Part shown: one piece after another, positions 47,842-57,663 of the stretch | Layout of the letters: every line of letters begins with the position of its first letter | How positions within the stretch are numbered: position 1 is the first letter of the stretch | DNA from: Levilactobacillus brevis | GTDB taxonomy: Bacteria > Bacillota > Bacilli > Lactobacillales > Lactobacillaceae | Direction: 5' to 3' | DNA length: 64,000 nucleotides | Assembly (NCBI GenBank): GCA_021383565.1 | Contig: CP079699.1 | Span: 434,001-498,000, forward strand | Translations under genes and position numbers: made by a program | Notes under the pieces: generated by a model | The model's database searches: none | Told to the model about the DNA's origin: nothing | Seen by the model: the letters and a program-made list of their open reading frames with translations, nothing else

Positions 47842-49196
47842 CCGAAAACTTTAAAGGATTCAACCTACAGCCGTATTTACTGACGGCGTTACAAAAGATT
47901 GGGTTCACCAAGCCTACCGCTGTGCAGGCAAAATTAATTCCGACCATTGCGGCCGGTAAGGATGTCGTGGGTCAATCCCAAACGGGGAGTGGTAAGACGC
48001 ATACCTTTTTACTGCCGATCTTCAATCAGCTGACGTCCGAAAATCAGGTGCAAGCCGTGATTACGACGCCTAGCCGGGAGTTGGCCTACCAGATTCACAC
48101 GGCCGCTGAACAGCTGGCCGCCGAAGCGCCATTTGAGATTCGGATTGGAAACTACGTCGGCGGGACCGATAAGCAGCGGCAAGTCAACAAGCTACGGCAC
48201 TACCAGCCACAACTGGTCATTGGGACCCCGGGCCGGGTGCTGGATCTGATTCAGTCGCAGGCCTTAGACGTGCACACCACCCGGCAGTTTGTCGTGGATG
48301 AAGCGGATATGACCCTGGACCTAGGCTTCTTGGACCAAGTCGACAAGATTGCCGGTCGGATGCCGAAGAATCTCCAGATGATGGTGTTCTCCGCGACGAT
48401 TCCACAACGACTCGATCCGTTCTTACGGAAGTACATGAACCACCCCGTCATTGAGGAAATTCCAACGACAACGGTGATCTCGCCAACCATCGATAACTGG
48501 TTGATTTCCACCAAGGGGCAGAACCGCAATCAACTGATTTTACAGCTGATTACGATGGGAGAACCTTATCTGGTGCTGATCTTCGCCAACACCAAGACGC
48601 GGGTCGAACAGATTAACGACTTCTTAAAGGCCCAAGGGTTAAAGGTCGCCATGATTCACGGGGGTATCAAACCGCGTGAACGGAAGCGGGTCATGCGTGA
48701 AGTGAAGAACCTGCAGTATCAATTCGTGGTGGCAACTGATTTGGCCGCCCGGGGAATTGATATCGAAGGGGTTTCCCACGTGATTAACGATGACATTCCA
48801 GAAGACCTGGATTTCTTCGTGCACCGGGTTGGCCGGACGGGGCGTCAGGGGATGCCAGGAACGGCGATTACCCTGTACTCACCGGACGAAGAAGCCAAGA
48901 TTTCCGAGATCGAAGCCATGGGCATCAAGTTCCAGCCTAAGCGCATCAGTAACGGCGAGATTGTTGATTCCTACGATCGGAACCGCCGGACCAAGCGGAA
49001 TAAGAGTACGGAAAAGCTTGATCCTTCACTGATCGGTTACGTGATGAAGAAGAAAAAGAAGATCAAGCCCGGCTATAAGCACCAAATTAAGCAAGAAATT
49101 CACCGGCGTAAGGATCAAGAAAAGCGGGTGGCTGCCCGTCAAAGCGCGCGCAACGAGCGGAAACGGCGGAAACGCGAGTCAGATCGTTACCAATAA
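47838..49196 (+). CDS. cshB: DEAD-box RNA helicase (CshB-like)
   Basis: 452 aa. Q motif (GFTKPTAVQAKLIP), Walker A SQTGSGKT, motif II DEAD (VVDEADM), motif III SAT, motif V ATDLAARGID and motif VI HRVGRTGRQG are all present. The C-terminal tail (about 370-452) is very basic (KKKKKIKPGYK, RNERKRRKRESD), suited to RNA binding, as in Bacillus CshB/YqfR. Coupled to nrnA, which suggests RNA turnover as the common theme. Confidence 0.93.
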   Translation: MTENFKGFNLQPYLLTALQKIGFTKPTAVQAKLIPTIAAGKDVVGQSQTGSGKTHTFLLPIFNQLTSENQVQAVITTPSRELAYQIHTAAEQLAAEAPFEIRIGNYVGGTDKQRQVNKLRHYQPQLVIGTPGRVLDLIQSQALDVHTTRQFVVDEADMTLDLGFLDQVDKIAGRMPKNLQMMVFSATIPQRLDPFLRKYMNHPVIEEIPTTTVISPTIDNWLISTKGQNRNQLILQLITMGEPYLVLIFANTKTRVEQINDFLKAQGLKVAMIHGGIKPRERKRVMREVKNLQYQFVVATDLAARGIDIEGVSHVINDDIPEDLDFFVHRVGRTGRQGMPGTAITLYSPDEEAKISEIEAMGIKFQPKRISNGEIVDSYDRNRRTKRNKSTEKLDPSLIGYVMKKKKKIKPGYKHQIKQEIHRRKDQEKRVAARQSARNERKRRKRESDRYQ

Positions 49197-49280
49197 ACCG
49201 CAAGTTCTGGGCGATAGCACAGGGATCTTCAGGGACCGGCTGGCTATTTGTTTAGATTTTCAGTTAATTGGGAACCCTGA

Positions 49281-49309
49281 TTGACAAGGCGGCAGTCGCC
49301 ACCTATAAT
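49281..49309 (+). promoter_or_regulatory. alaS promoter
   Basis: Consensus -35 TTGACA (49281-49286) and -10 TATAAT (49304-49309) with a 17-nt spacer. Confidence 0.9.
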
Positions 49310-49315
49310 TTCTAG

Positions 49316-49528
49316 TGGACAATTAAATAATCTGTTTGAGGATATACCCTGACTTGGCGATTTTCAGAAACGTTTTGGTTGCTGTGAAAAACGATTCGCC
49401 GACTCAGTGGTGCTCCCTCAGTGTCATCGCGACTCAGCGTTATGAGTTTAAGAGGTAAACGATTAAAACATCGTTGCAAGTAAAGTGGTACCGCGCTTCG
49501 GCGTCTTTACGGGCAACGGTGTTTTTTA
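49316..49528 (+). promoter_or_regulatory. T-box riboswitch controlling alaS, alanine specifier
   Basis: Stem I base pairs TTGAGG (49336-49341) with CCTCA (49416-49420); the upper stem pairs TTGGCGA with TCGCCGA. The specifier GCT (Ala, 49412-49414) lies in the loop between. The T-box core AAAGTGGTACCGCG is at 49482-49495. The terminator (CATCGTTGC / GCAACGGTG with an inner GTAAAG/CTTTAC stem, then T6) encloses the core. The loop-E bases differ from those of the valS and transporter leaders. Confidence 0.88.
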
Positions 49529-49550
49529 TACTTTTTTGGAGGTATTAGAG

Positions 49551-52190
49551 ATGAAAGAGCTAAGTAGTAGTCAGATTCGCCAGATGTATCTGGACTTCTT
49601 CAAGTCCAAGGGTCACACCATCGAACCCAGTGCATCACTGGTTCCCAAGGATGACCCATCGTTACTGTGGATCAACTCTGGGGTGGCCACAATGAAGAAA
49701 TATTTCTCTGGCCAAGTAGTGCCGGAGAATCCCCGGTTGACCAGTTCACAGAAGAGTATTCGGACTAACGATATTGAAAACGTAGGGAAGACGGCCCGGC
49801 ACCACACGTTATTTGAAATGCTGGGGAACTTCTCCGTGGGCGATTACTTCAAGAAAGAAGCCATCACCTGGGCTTGGGAACTCCTGACGTCACCCGACTG
49901 GTTCGGCTGGGATCCCGATAAGCTCTACATGACGGTCTACCCTAAGGATACCGACGCTAAGAAGGACTGGGAAGCCGCTGGTGTCGCCCCCGACCACATT
50001 ATTGCCGTGGAAGACAACTTCTGGGATATCGGTGAAGGCCCCTCTGGTCCCGACTCCGAAATCTTCTATGACCGGGGCGAATCCTTCAACAACTTAGCGG
50101 ATGACGATCCCGAAAACTACCCGGGGGGGGAAAACGAACGCTATCTGGAAGTCTGGAACATTGTGTTCTCCCAATTCAACCATGAACCAGATGGCACCTA
50201 CAAGCCATTACCCCGGAAGAACATTGATACGGGGATGGGTCTGGAACGGGTCGTATCCATCTTCCAAAATGCCAAGACCAACTTTGAAACCGACTTATTC
50301 TTACCAATCATCGAAAAGACCGCTGAACTGAGTGACGGCAAGAAGTACGGCGCCAACCACGAAGACGATGTGTCCTTTAAGGTGATTGCCGACCACGCGC
50401 GGGCGATTACGTTTGCCATCGGTGACGGCGCTCTGCCTGGTAACGAAGGCCGAGGGTACGTTATCCGGCGGCTCATCCGGCGGGCCATCGTCAACGGCCA
50501 GAAGCTGGGCATCAACGGGGCCTTCCTGGACCAATTAGTCCCAGTCGTGGGTAAGATTATGCAATCCTACTACCCAGACGTGCTCAAGCAAAGCGACTAC
50601 ATCGCTAAGGTCGTCCGTTCCGAAGAAGACCGGTTTGGTGAAACGCTGGACGGTGGGTTGAACCTCCTGAACAGCTTGATCGCCGACCTGAAGAAGCAGG
50701 GTGGTCGTCAGATTGCCGGGGCCGATGCCTTCAAGCTCTATGATACGTATGGTTTCCCGGTTGAACTGACCGAGGAATACGCTGACGATCAAGGCATTAC
50801 GGTCGATGAAGAAGGTTTCAAAGCCGAAATGCAGAAACAAAAGGATCGCGCCCGCAATGCCCGGGGCAAGCAAAAAGCCATGGGCTTACAACATGATCTG
50901 TTGATTAACGTGAAGACGCCGAGCCAATACGTGGGTTACACGCAGCTCGAGACGCAGAGTAAGCTGACCGAATTGGTCGTCGATGACCAATTAGCCGATG
51001 AAGCTGTGGATGGAACGGTCGAGGCCATGTTTGACACCACGCCATTCTACGCTGAGATGGGGGGCCAAGTCGCCGATAAGGGTGATATCTACGACCTCGA
51101 CGGCAATGTAGTGGCGCACGTGGCCGATGTGCAACACGCGCCAAACGGGCAGAACCTACACACATTGACGGTGGTTGCGCCATTGAAGAAGGGCACGACC
51201 TACAGTTTAAAGGTTGACCGGAAGTTCCACAGCAAGGTGGAGAAAAACCATACCGCTACCCACTTGTTGGATAAGGCGTTACGTGAAGTCTTTGGCGAAC
51301 ACACCCAACAGGCCGGTTCACTGGTTGAGGGTGACTACCTGCGCTTTGACTTTACCCACTTTGGGCAAGTCGATCCCGCTGATTTAGCCAAGGCCGAAGC
51401 CATCGTTAACGAGAAGATCTTCGCTGAACTCCCCGTCACGACGGTGGAAACGGATATCGAATCCGCCAAGAAGATGGGCGCCATTGCGTTATTCAGTGAG
51501 AAGTACGGCAAGGTCGTCCGCGTCGTCAGTGCCGGTGATTTCGTCACGGAATTCTGTGGCGGAAATCACGTCAAGAACACCAATGAAATTGGGTTGTTCA
51601 AGATTACCTCGGAATCCGGGGTTGGCGCCGGGGTTCGGCGGATTGAAGCCGTAACGTCCGCAGCCGCTTACCGGTACCTGCAAGGCCGCAGTGAAATCTT
51701 GGACGCCGTAGCTGGCGATTTAAAGGTCACTCAGGACGCCGAAGTTGAACAAAAGGTGACGAGCCTGCAAGCTCAGGTTAAGAGCTTAGAACAGAAACAA
51801 GCAGCCTTAGAAGGCAAACTTGCCAGCCAGGAAGCCAGTGCGGTCTTTGACCAGGTCACTGAAGCCGGCAATTACAAGCTGATCAGCGGGACGGTTCAAG
51901 TCTCCAAGATGGATCAACTGCGGGCTCTAGCTGATACTTGGCGGGACCAAGCGCTTTCCGATGTGCTGGTCTTGGGTGCCGAGGTGAACGGTAAGGCCAA
52001 CCTGATTGTGGCGGTCAGCGCTGACAAGCAGAAGCAAGTCAAGGCTGGTGACCTCATCAAGGCCATCGCGCCAAAGATTAACGGTGGCGGCGGCGGCCGG
52101 CCAAACTTGGCCCAAGCCGGTGGGAAGAACCCAGCGGCATTGCCTGACGCTATGACCGCAGCCGTGGATTGGTTGAAGGCCCAAGACTAG
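49551..52190 (+). CDS. alaS: Alanyl-tRNA synthetase
   Basis: 879 aa class II synthetase. Catalytic domain at the N terminus (SSSQIRQMYLDFFKSKGH, then INSGVATMKKYF), editing domain with the metal motif HTATHLL (about 568) and CGGNH (about 667), and the C-terminal oligomerisation/glycine-rich DHHA1 region (NGGGGGRPNLAQAGG near 850). The start ATG at 49551 follows GGAGG; the open frame into the T-box is not coding. Confidence 0.98.
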   Translation: MKELSSSQIRQMYLDFFKSKGHTIEPSASLVPKDDPSLLWINSGVATMKKYFSGQVVPENPRLTSSQKSIRTNDIENVGKTARHHTLFEMLGNFSVGDYFKKEAITWAWELLTSPDWFGWDPDKLYMTVYPKDTDAKKDWEAAGVAPDHIIAVEDNFWDIGEGPSGPDSEIFYDRGESFNNLADDDPENYPGGENERYLEVWNIVFSQFNHEPDGTYKPLPRKNIDTGMGLERVVSIFQNAKTNFETDLFLPIIEKTAELSDGKKYGANHEDDVSFKVIADHARAITFAIGDGALPGNEGRGYVIRRLIRRAIVNGQKLGINGAFLDQLVPVVGKIMQSYYPDVLKQSDYIAKVVRSEEDRFGETLDGGLNLLNSLIADLKKQGGRQIAGADAFKLYDTYGFPVELTEEYADDQGITVDEEGFKAEMQKQKDRARNARGKQKAMGLQHDLLINVKTPSQYVGYTQLETQSKLTELVVDDQLADEAVDGTVEAMFDTTPFYAEMGGQVADKGDIYDLDGNVVAHVADVQHAPNGQNLHTLTVVAPLKKGTTYSLKVDRKFHSKVEKNHTATHLLDKALREVFGEHTQQAGSLVEGDYLRFDFTHFGQVDPADLAKAEAIVNEKIFAELPVTTVETDIESAKKMGAIALFSEKYGKVVRVVSAGDFVTEFCGGNHVKNTNEIGLFKITSESGVGAGVRRIEAVTSAAAYRYLQGRSEILDAVAGDLKVTQDAEVEQKVTSLQAQVKSLEQKQAALEGKLASQEASAVFDQVTEAGNYKLISGTVQVSKMDQLRALADTWRDQALSDVLVLGAEVNGKANLIVAVSADKQKQVKAGDLIKAIAPKINGGGGGRPNLAQAGGKNPAALPDAMTAAVDWLKAQD

Positions 52191-52384
52191 TCTGTCGAGC
52201 AGCCAGGCAAATTAGCTTATGTCAATAATTAAACGTGTATAATAAAGAGGGAGCAGTCCGGTAGGGGCGGCTCCCTTGGTCATGCCAGTATTACGAATAG
52301 ATTACATTAGGTATCGGTCGTTGTAGTTTGGCAAATTATCGAGTAAAATTGAGGCTAAGTGAGGAAGCGCGGGGGTGTTTTATA
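52191..52384 (+). promoter_or_regulatory. Region between alaS and ireB with the ireB promoter
   Basis: A -10 TATAAT is at 52238-52243 with only a weak -35. The leader holds a GGGAGC/GCTCCC hairpin (52249-52275), without a T run, and one exact TACGAATA (52292-52299), the streptococcal competence box, which could be chance. No ORF. Confidence 0.5.
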
Positions 52385-52657
52385 GTGAGTTCATTAGACA
52401 AAACGATGTATTTCGACTTTGACGCTAACCAGCCAAAGGACGTCCATGATACACTGGTAACGGTTTATCAAGCACTAGAAGAAAAGGGTTATAACCCAAT
52501 TAATCAGATTGTCGGCTACCTACTATCAGGCGATCCTGCCTACATTCCGCGAATCAATGATGCGCGGAATCTGATTCGCAAGCATGAGCGCGACGAGATC
52601 ATTGAAGAATTGGTACGCGTTTACTTGAACCAGAATGGACCGGTGAAGCCTTCATGA
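52385..52657 (+). CDS. ireB: IreB-family regulatory phosphoprotein (UPF0297, formerly DUF965)
   Basis: 90 aa. The family opening [11 protein letters not shown] and the block [37 protein letters not shown] are clear. In Enterococcus faecalis IreB is phosphorylated on N-terminal threonines by the kinase IreK and affects cephalosporin resistance; here Thr7 is present and position 4 is Leu. The start is GTG at 52385; the longer open frame from 52328 is not typical. Its stop overlaps the ruvX start (ATGA). Confidence 0.92.
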   Translation: MSSLDKTMYFDFDANQPKDVHDTLVTVYQALEEKGYNPINQIVGYLLSGDPAYIPRINDARNLIRKHERDEIIEELVRVYLNQNGPVKPS

Positions 52658-53091
52658 AATTAATGGGGTTAGATGTTGGTTCACGTACGGTAGGGATTGC
52701 CATTAGCGATGCGCTGGGCTGGACGGCTCAGGGGGTCGAAATCATTCCTATTGACGAGGAGTCCGAGGTTTTTGGGTTGGATCGTGTGGCCGAACTGGTC
52801 AGTGAACACGAGGTCGGCGGCTTTGTGGTCGGCTTACCTAAGAATATGAACAATTCGTTAGGCCCACGGGCCGCGGCTTCTAAACGGTACGGCGAGATGT
52901 TGACGGAACGGTTCCATTTACCCGTTGACTTCGAAGACGAGCGGTTGACAACCGTAGAGGCAGAGCGTATGTTAGTGGAACAGGCTGATACGTCACGCCG
53001 CAAACGGAAAAAAGTAATTGATAAATTAGCAGCCGGGTTAATTCTGCAGAACTATTTAGATCGGCAGGGTAAATTAACCCGAGAAAAGTGA
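52654..53091 (+). CDS. ruvX: RuvX / YqgF family RNase H-like nuclease
   Basis: 145 aa. RNase H-fold motifs: [17 protein letters not shown] (catalytic Asp), [13 protein letters not shown], and [13 protein letters not shown] with the acidic residues. Members are linked to 16S rRNA 5' maturation or Holliday junction cleavage. Translationally coupled to ireB by a 4-nt overlap; yrzB follows 8 nt later, the standard Firmicutes triplet. Confidence 0.94.
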   Translation: MKLMGLDVGSRTVGIAISDALGWTAQGVEIIPIDEESEVFGLDRVAELVSEHEVGGFVVGLPKNMNNSLGPRAAASKRYGEMLTERFHLPVDFEDERLTTVEAERMLVEQADTSRRKRKKVIDKLAAGLILQNYLDRQGKLTREK

Positions 53092-53099
53092 GGTTTCCC

Positions 53100-53411
53100 A
53101 TGAACGACGACCAAGAACAAATCACATTAGTTGATGAAAATGGCAACGAAGAGTTATACGATGTCTTATTTACCTTTGAATCTGACGATTTTGGTAAGTC
53201 ATACATTTTGATTTACCCAGCCGGCAAGAGCGAGGACGAAGAAGTTGATATCCAAGCCTACGCTTTACCAGCTGACGATGATCCAGCTAACCCATCTGGT
53301 GGCGATTTACAATTGATCGAATCCGATGAAGAATGGGATATGGTTGAATCCGTATTAAACACCTTCTTAGCAGATGGGACGATCGATCCTAACGCTGGTA
53401 AGCAAGGTTAG
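53100..53411 (+). CDS. yrzB: DUF1292 family protein (YrzB-like)
   Basis: 103 aa, very acidic. The pattern [20 protein letters not shown] and [17 protein letters not shown] is that of DUF1292. The function is unknown. The ATG at 53100 follows GTGAGG, which overlaps the ruvX stop codon. A terminator follows. Confidence 0.9.
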   Translation: MNDDQEQITLVDENGNEELYDVLFTFESDDFGKSYILIYPAGKSEDEEVDIQAYALPADDDPANPSGGDLQLIESDEEWDMVESVLNTFLADGTIDPNAGKQG

Positions 53412-53426
53412 TCATTGAGAAGATGA

Positions 53427-53453
53427 AAGGGCGGAGGACTTCCGCTCTTTTTT
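53427..53453 (+). terminator. Terminator of ireB-ruvX-yrzB
   Basis: GGGCGGA pairs with TCCGCTC around GGACT, followed by TTTTTT. Confidence 0.85.
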
Positions 53454-53613
53454 GTTTACAGCAGAATTGCCCCACTGTGGGACGTAAAAGGTGCAACGTG
53501 ATGGGAAAGCATGGTAAAATAAAGTATTGTGCATTGTGGCCATTTTAATGAATGCGCTTGGCGTGGGTAGCCCGCCATGCGCGACCGCAATGCAAGAGCA
53601 GGGGGAATGAGAA

Positions 53614-53880
53614 ATGACGGAACAGACACATCGCTTCAAGGCCGTTATCGCTGGCAAAACCTATACGATCGTAGGCCAGACCTCCGATGAACACATGCGT
53701 GCGGTCACGGAAGTGCTCAATCAACAATTTACGCAGTTAAAGCAATTGTCACCCGACTTATCGAAGGAAGATGCCGCCATTCTGATGGCCTTTAACGCGA
53801 TCTCCGATCAGTTGAAACTGGCCGCGGCTAACGATGCCGTACAGTCCACGACGACAGACACGCCGGAAACGGGGGAATAG
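53614..53880 (+). CDS. zapA: Cell division protein ZapA
   Basis: 88 aa. Short ZapA of Gram-positive type: N-terminal beta strands (HRFKAVIAGKTYTIVGQTSDEHMRAVTEVLNQQ) and a C-terminal helix. It bundles FtsZ filaments. An extended -10 (TGGTAAAAT, hexamer 53515-53520) lies about 95 nt upstream; AGGGGGAATG precedes the ATG. First gene of zapA-cvpA-mutS2. Confidence 0.93.
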   Translation: MTEQTHRFKAVIAGKTYTIVGQTSDEHMRAVTEVLNQQFTQLKQLSPDLSKEDAAILMAFNAISDQLKLAAANDAVQSTTTDTPETGE

Positions 53881-53881
53881 T

Positions 53882-54412
53882 TTGCTGTTAAGTTTAATTA
53901 TTCTGATTATCCTGATCTTTGGGTTTCGGCGGGGCTATCGCCGGGGACTAGTGCTCCAGGTGCTCAACACGATTGGTTATATTGTGGTGTGGGTCGCGGC
54001 GCGTTTTCTGGCCAAGCCGTTGGCGACCGGAATTGGTCAGTTCATCGGCAATTTGTCGCTGAACAGCTCGGCCAGTGCGGTGACGGCCGCCCAGAGTAGC
54101 AGTTTTTTTCTCAATGGACTGGCATTCTCGGCCATCTTAACAGTGGGCTTCTTCATCGTTCACCGAATCGCATACGGCGTGAACAAAGTGACCTGGTTAC
54201 CCGTGATTCACCAGGTCAACTCGCTGGCCGGGGGGCTGATCAACCTGGTCATTCGTTACGTCGTGATTTTTTTAATCTTAAATTTAATGATCCTGTTGCC
54301 CGTCAAAGGCTTTCAGGACAGCTATCAAGCATCACCAGTGGCCCAGTGGATCGTGAAGCAAACGCCGGTCCTATCGAAACAGGTCTATCACTGGTGGCTA
54401 ACCGAACATTAA
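53882..54412 (+). CDS. cvpA: CvpA family membrane protein
   Basis: 176 aa, four hydrophobic segments (about 1-14, 22-42, 75-100, 120-145). The GFRRGYRRGLVLQVLNTIGYIV motif is typical of the CvpA family, named after colicin V production; the biological role is unclear. The start is TTG at 53882, 1 nt after the zapA stop, with GGGGG upstream; a longer open frame inside zapA is rejected. Confidence 0.88.
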   Translation: MLLSLIILIILIFGFRRGYRRGLVLQVLNTIGYIVVWVAARFLAKPLATGIGQFIGNLSLNSSASAVTAAQSSSFFLNGLAFSAILTVGFFIVHRIAYGVNKVTWLPVIHQVNSLAGGLINLVIRYVVIFLILNLMILLPVKGFQDSYQASPVAQWIVKQTPVLSKQVYHWWLTEH

Positions 54413-54442
54413 TTCTGACGACTCGTTAGAGAGGAGCGTCCT

Positions 54443-56806
54443 ATGAATCAGAAAACTTTAAAAATTATGGAATATGACCGCATTAAGCAAGCCTTACGCG
54501 GTTATTTAGTCTCGGCGGCGGGACAGCACGAACTGAATCAGCTGCAGCCGACTGCCGACGTCAAGCAACTCCAGATTTGGCTCGATGAAACCAAGGATGG
54601 CGCGGATATTTACCGCTTAGAAAATGGAATTCCGTTGCCTAAATTGGACGATATCCGGCCGCATTTACACCGGCTCGCCATGGAGGCGGCGCTGAACGGG
54701 CTAGAATTGGCCCAAATTAGTCGGGTCTTATGGACGACTGGCTCCGTGGTCAAGTTCTTCCGCGACCTGGCAGATAAGGAAATTGACTTGCGTCGGTTGG
54801 ATCGGGTGGTCAAGGAACTGGTGACCTTGCCCGACGTGACGCGGCGGCTACGGACCTCGCTGGAGGGCGACGGCCACATTACTGATGAGGCTTCACCAGC
54901 CTTGCGGCAGATTCGCCAACACATCACCCAGACTGAGGCAGCCATTCGTAGTGCTATGGACCAGTACACGCGGGGGAAAGACGCCAAATACCTTAGCGAA
55001 ACGATCGTGACGATTCGAGACGACCGCTACGTGATCCCGGTACGGGCCGAGTACAAGCAACGCTTCGGCGGTATTGTCCATGACCAGAGTGCCAGTGGGC
55101 AGACGCTGTTCATCGAACCACAGGCCGTGGTGGGCTTAAACAACCGTTTACGGCAAAATCAGATTGACGAGCGTCACGAGGAACAGCGTATCTTGGCCGA
55201 ACTGACGGTGTTACTGGAACCCTATCAGGATGAAATCTTGCGTAACGCCGAACTCTTGGGCCACTTTGACTTCGTGAATGCCAAGGCACGCTACGCGCAT
55301 CAGATTAAGGCCAGCGAACCGAAGCTGTCGCTGGACAATCAGGTAAACCTGCGGCAAGCACGGCACCCGTTGATTGACCAGCAGAAGGTGGTCGCTAACG
55401 ACATCACCATTGGTCGCGATTACAAGGCCATCATCGTCACCGGGCCGAACACCGGTGGGAAGACGATTACCCTAAAGACGTTGGCTCTGGTCCAACTCAT
55501 GGGGCAATCTGGACTATTTATTCCCGCCAACGAGAACAGCGTGATTGGCGTCTTTGATGATATTTTTGCCGACATCGGTGATGAACAGTCCATCGAGCAG
55601 AGTCTGAGTACCTTCTCGGGGCACATGGAAAATATCGTGGCGATTCTGAAACAGGCCGACGATCGCAGCTTGATCGTGGTCGATGAACTGGGCGCTGGGA
55701 CCGACCCGCAAGAAGGGGCCGCCCTGGCGATCGCCATTCTGGATGAGATTGGGACGCTGGGCAGCTACGTCATGGCGTCCACCCACTATCCGGAACTGAA
55801 GGCGTACGGCTACAACCGGCCGGACACCATCAATGCCAGCATGGAATTTAACGGCGAGACCCTACAGCCGACGTATCACCTGTTGATTGGGATTCCGGGA
55901 CGGAGTAACGCCTTGGACATTGCCTCACGGTTGGGGATGCCCTCGCAGGTGATCGATGCCGCCCGGGGTCTGACCGATCAGGATAGCCAGGACTTAAATG
56001 CCATGATTAGTGACCTGACGGAGCAGAAGCGCCATGCCGATCGCGACGCTGCGGAATTGCAGACGCAGTTGAAGGATGCCAATGAGCTGCACGATCAGTT
56101 ACAGAAGCAATTTGAACAGTACCAGAAACAAAAGGATCAGCTGATGGCCGATGCCAAGCGTGACGCCAATCGTCTGGTCGATGAGTCGCGTAAACGGGCC
56201 AACCAGATCATTTCAGATCTGCGTAAGAAGCAGCTGGCGGCCGGGCACAGCGTGGTCAAGGAAGACGAGCTGATCGCCGCGCAGGGGGCCTTAAACGCCC
56301 TGCAACAGGACAATAAGCTGAAGAAGAACCGGGTGCTACGACGTGAGAAGACCAAGCACGACTTCCATAAGGGAGATAGTGTGCTGGTCAAGTCTTACGG
56401 TCAGACCGGGGTCTTGATGCAGCAGTTGGATGATGCCCACTGGGAAGTGCAGTTGGGAATCTTGAAGATGAAGATTGCCAATAACGACTTGGAAAAGGCC
56501 AAGGATCCGGCGAAGAGCAAGAAGCAGCCACGGGCATCGATTCGGCGGTCCGGGTCGAGCGGCATGTCGCCAACCTTGGATCTGCGGGGACACCGCTACG
56601 AAGAGGCCATGGCCGAAGTGGATCGCTACATCGATTCCGCGCTGTTGGCCGGCTACCCGTCTGTGACGATTATTCACGGAAAGGGAACCGGGGCGCTGCG
56701 TAAAGGAGTCACCAACTACCTGAAACGGAACAATCGGATCAAGAGTTTTGGTTTCTCACCCGCCAATGCCGGGGGCGATGGGTCGACGGTTGTCCGGTTT
56801 AAGTAA
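54443..56806 (+). CDS. mutS2: MutS2 (anti-recombination / ribosome-rescue ATPase)
   Basis: 787 aa. MutS core without the mismatch-recognition domain; Walker A TGPNTGGKTITLK (about 331-343), Walker B VVDELGAG; a long coiled coil (about 515-610); KOW-like segment (KGDSVLVKSYGQTGVL); C-terminal Smr nuclease domain with LDLRG and HGKGTGALR. It suppresses homologous recombination or splits collided ribosomes in Bacillus. GAGAGGAGC precedes the ATG. Confidence 0.96.
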   Translation: MNQKTLKIMEYDRIKQALRGYLVSAAGQHELNQLQPTADVKQLQIWLDETKDGADIYRLENGIPLPKLDDIRPHLHRLAMEAALNGLELAQISRVLWTTGSVVKFFRDLADKEIDLRRLDRVVKELVTLPDVTRRLRTSLEGDGHITDEASPALRQIRQHITQTEAAIRSAMDQYTRGKDAKYLSETIVTIRDDRYVIPVRAEYKQRFGGIVHDQSASGQTLFIEPQAVVGLNNRLRQNQIDERHEEQRILAELTVLLEPYQDEILRNAELLGHFDFVNAKARYAHQIKASEPKLSLDNQVNLRQARHPLIDQQKVVANDITIGRDYKAIIVTGPNTGGKTITLKTLALVQLMGQSGLFIPANENSVIGVFDDIFADIGDEQSIEQSLSTFSGHMENIVAILKQADDRSLIVVDELGAGTDPQEGAALAIAILDEIGTLGSYVMASTHYPELKAYGYNRPDTINASMEFNGETLQPTYHLLIGIPGRSNALDIASRLGMPSQVIDAARGLTDQDSQDLNAMISDLTEQKRHADRDAAELQTQLKDANELHDQLQKQFEQYQKQKDQLMADAKRDANRLVDESRKRANQIISDLRKKQLAAGHSVVKEDELIAAQGALNALQQDNKLKKNRVLRREKTKHDFHKGDSVLVKSYGQTGVLMQQLDDAHWEVQLGILKMKIANNDLEKAKDPAKSKKQPRASIRRSGSSGMSPTLDLRGHRYEEAMAEVDRYIDSALLAGYPSVTIIHGKGTGALRKGVTNYLKRNNRIKSFGFSPANAGGDGSTVVRFK

Positions 56807-56834
56807 ACCGGTAATTAGATTGTAAGCAATTTAG

Positions 56835-56862
56835 TTGTGATTTCAAAAAAGTCTGGTAGACT
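56835..56862 (+). promoter_or_regulatory. trxA promoter
   Basis: TTGTGA (56835-56840), 16-nt spacer, extended -10 TGGTAGACT (hexamer 56857-56862). Confidence 0.65.
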
Positions 56863-56926
56863 AAATAGTGAAGCAACAAGCATGCTGCTGGTAGTTAAAT
56901 TACGACTTTGATAGGGAGGCAATACA

Positions 56927-57241
56927 ATGGTTACGGAAACAACGGACAAAACCTTTGAACAAGATACTGCTAAGGGCGTTACCCTGACTGACTTTTGGGC
57001 AACGTGGTGTGGGCCTTGTCGGATGCAATCACCAGTGGTTGAACAATTGGCTGAGGAAATGGACAGCGTTACCTTTAACAAGATGGACGTTGACGCCAAT
57101 CCCAACACGCCCCAATCCTTCGGCATCATGAGCATTCCTACCTTGCTGGTTAAGAAGGACGGCCAAGTGGTCGACTCCATCGTGGGTTACCACTCCAAGG
57201 ATCAATTGAAGAAGATTTTAGACCAATACGTTGAGGCTTAA
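56927..57241 (+). CDS. trxA: Thioredoxin
   Basis: 104 aa. Active site WCGPC at 27-31 and the cis-proline Pro71 in SIPTLL. It is the likely reductant for Tpx and for the fRMsr encoded in this window. AGGGAGG precedes the ATG. Confidence 0.98.
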   Translation: MVTETTDKTFEQDTAKGVTLTDFWATWCGPCRMQSPVVEQLAEEMDSVTFNKMDVDANPNTPQSFGIMSIPTLLVKKDGQVVDSIVGYHSKDQLKKILDQYVEA

Positions 57242-57334
57242 CTCGAATTTAAATCATTTCGGGTTGGTTTGGTGGACGACTAGTGTTCACTAATCCTAAG
57301 TTAATTGGTTTTGTATTGGCAAGATATCACGAGA

Positions 57335-57365
57335 GACACGTTGCAAAGTTGTAACGTGTTTTTTG
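57335..57365 (+). terminator. Probable trxA terminator
   Basis: ACACGTT pairs with AACGTGT, with an inner CAA/TTG stem, followed by TTTTTT. It lies about 95 nt after trxA. Confidence 0.75.
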
Positions 57366-57663
57366 TTTACGATGAATATGTAATACGGCATAAAATTCTT
57401 GACGCTAGTACTTAGATTTATCGCCACGACCACGACCATTTGAAAAATAAATTTATGAATGCAGTTACTGTAAGCGCTGTGATATAGGCATATTTATAAA
57501 TACGTAAAGGTTGTGTAGACATCGTGTACAGGGTTGGTGTAGTTGCCCAAATCGAATGAAAGTTCAGGTAAACTTTGCAATGTGCTATTTTACTTTTCTG
57601 AAAACAGATCGTCAAAATGGCTAATGATTAATTGCAAAGAATCTGGAAAGGAATTTGAGATTG
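57366..57663. other. AT-rich intergenic stretch before the large surface-protein gene
   Basis: No ORF I trust on either strand and no clear promoter pair. Base composition is visibly more AT-rich than the backbone and continues so through the next gene, placing the probable left boundary of an acquired segment here. Confidence 0.45.
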
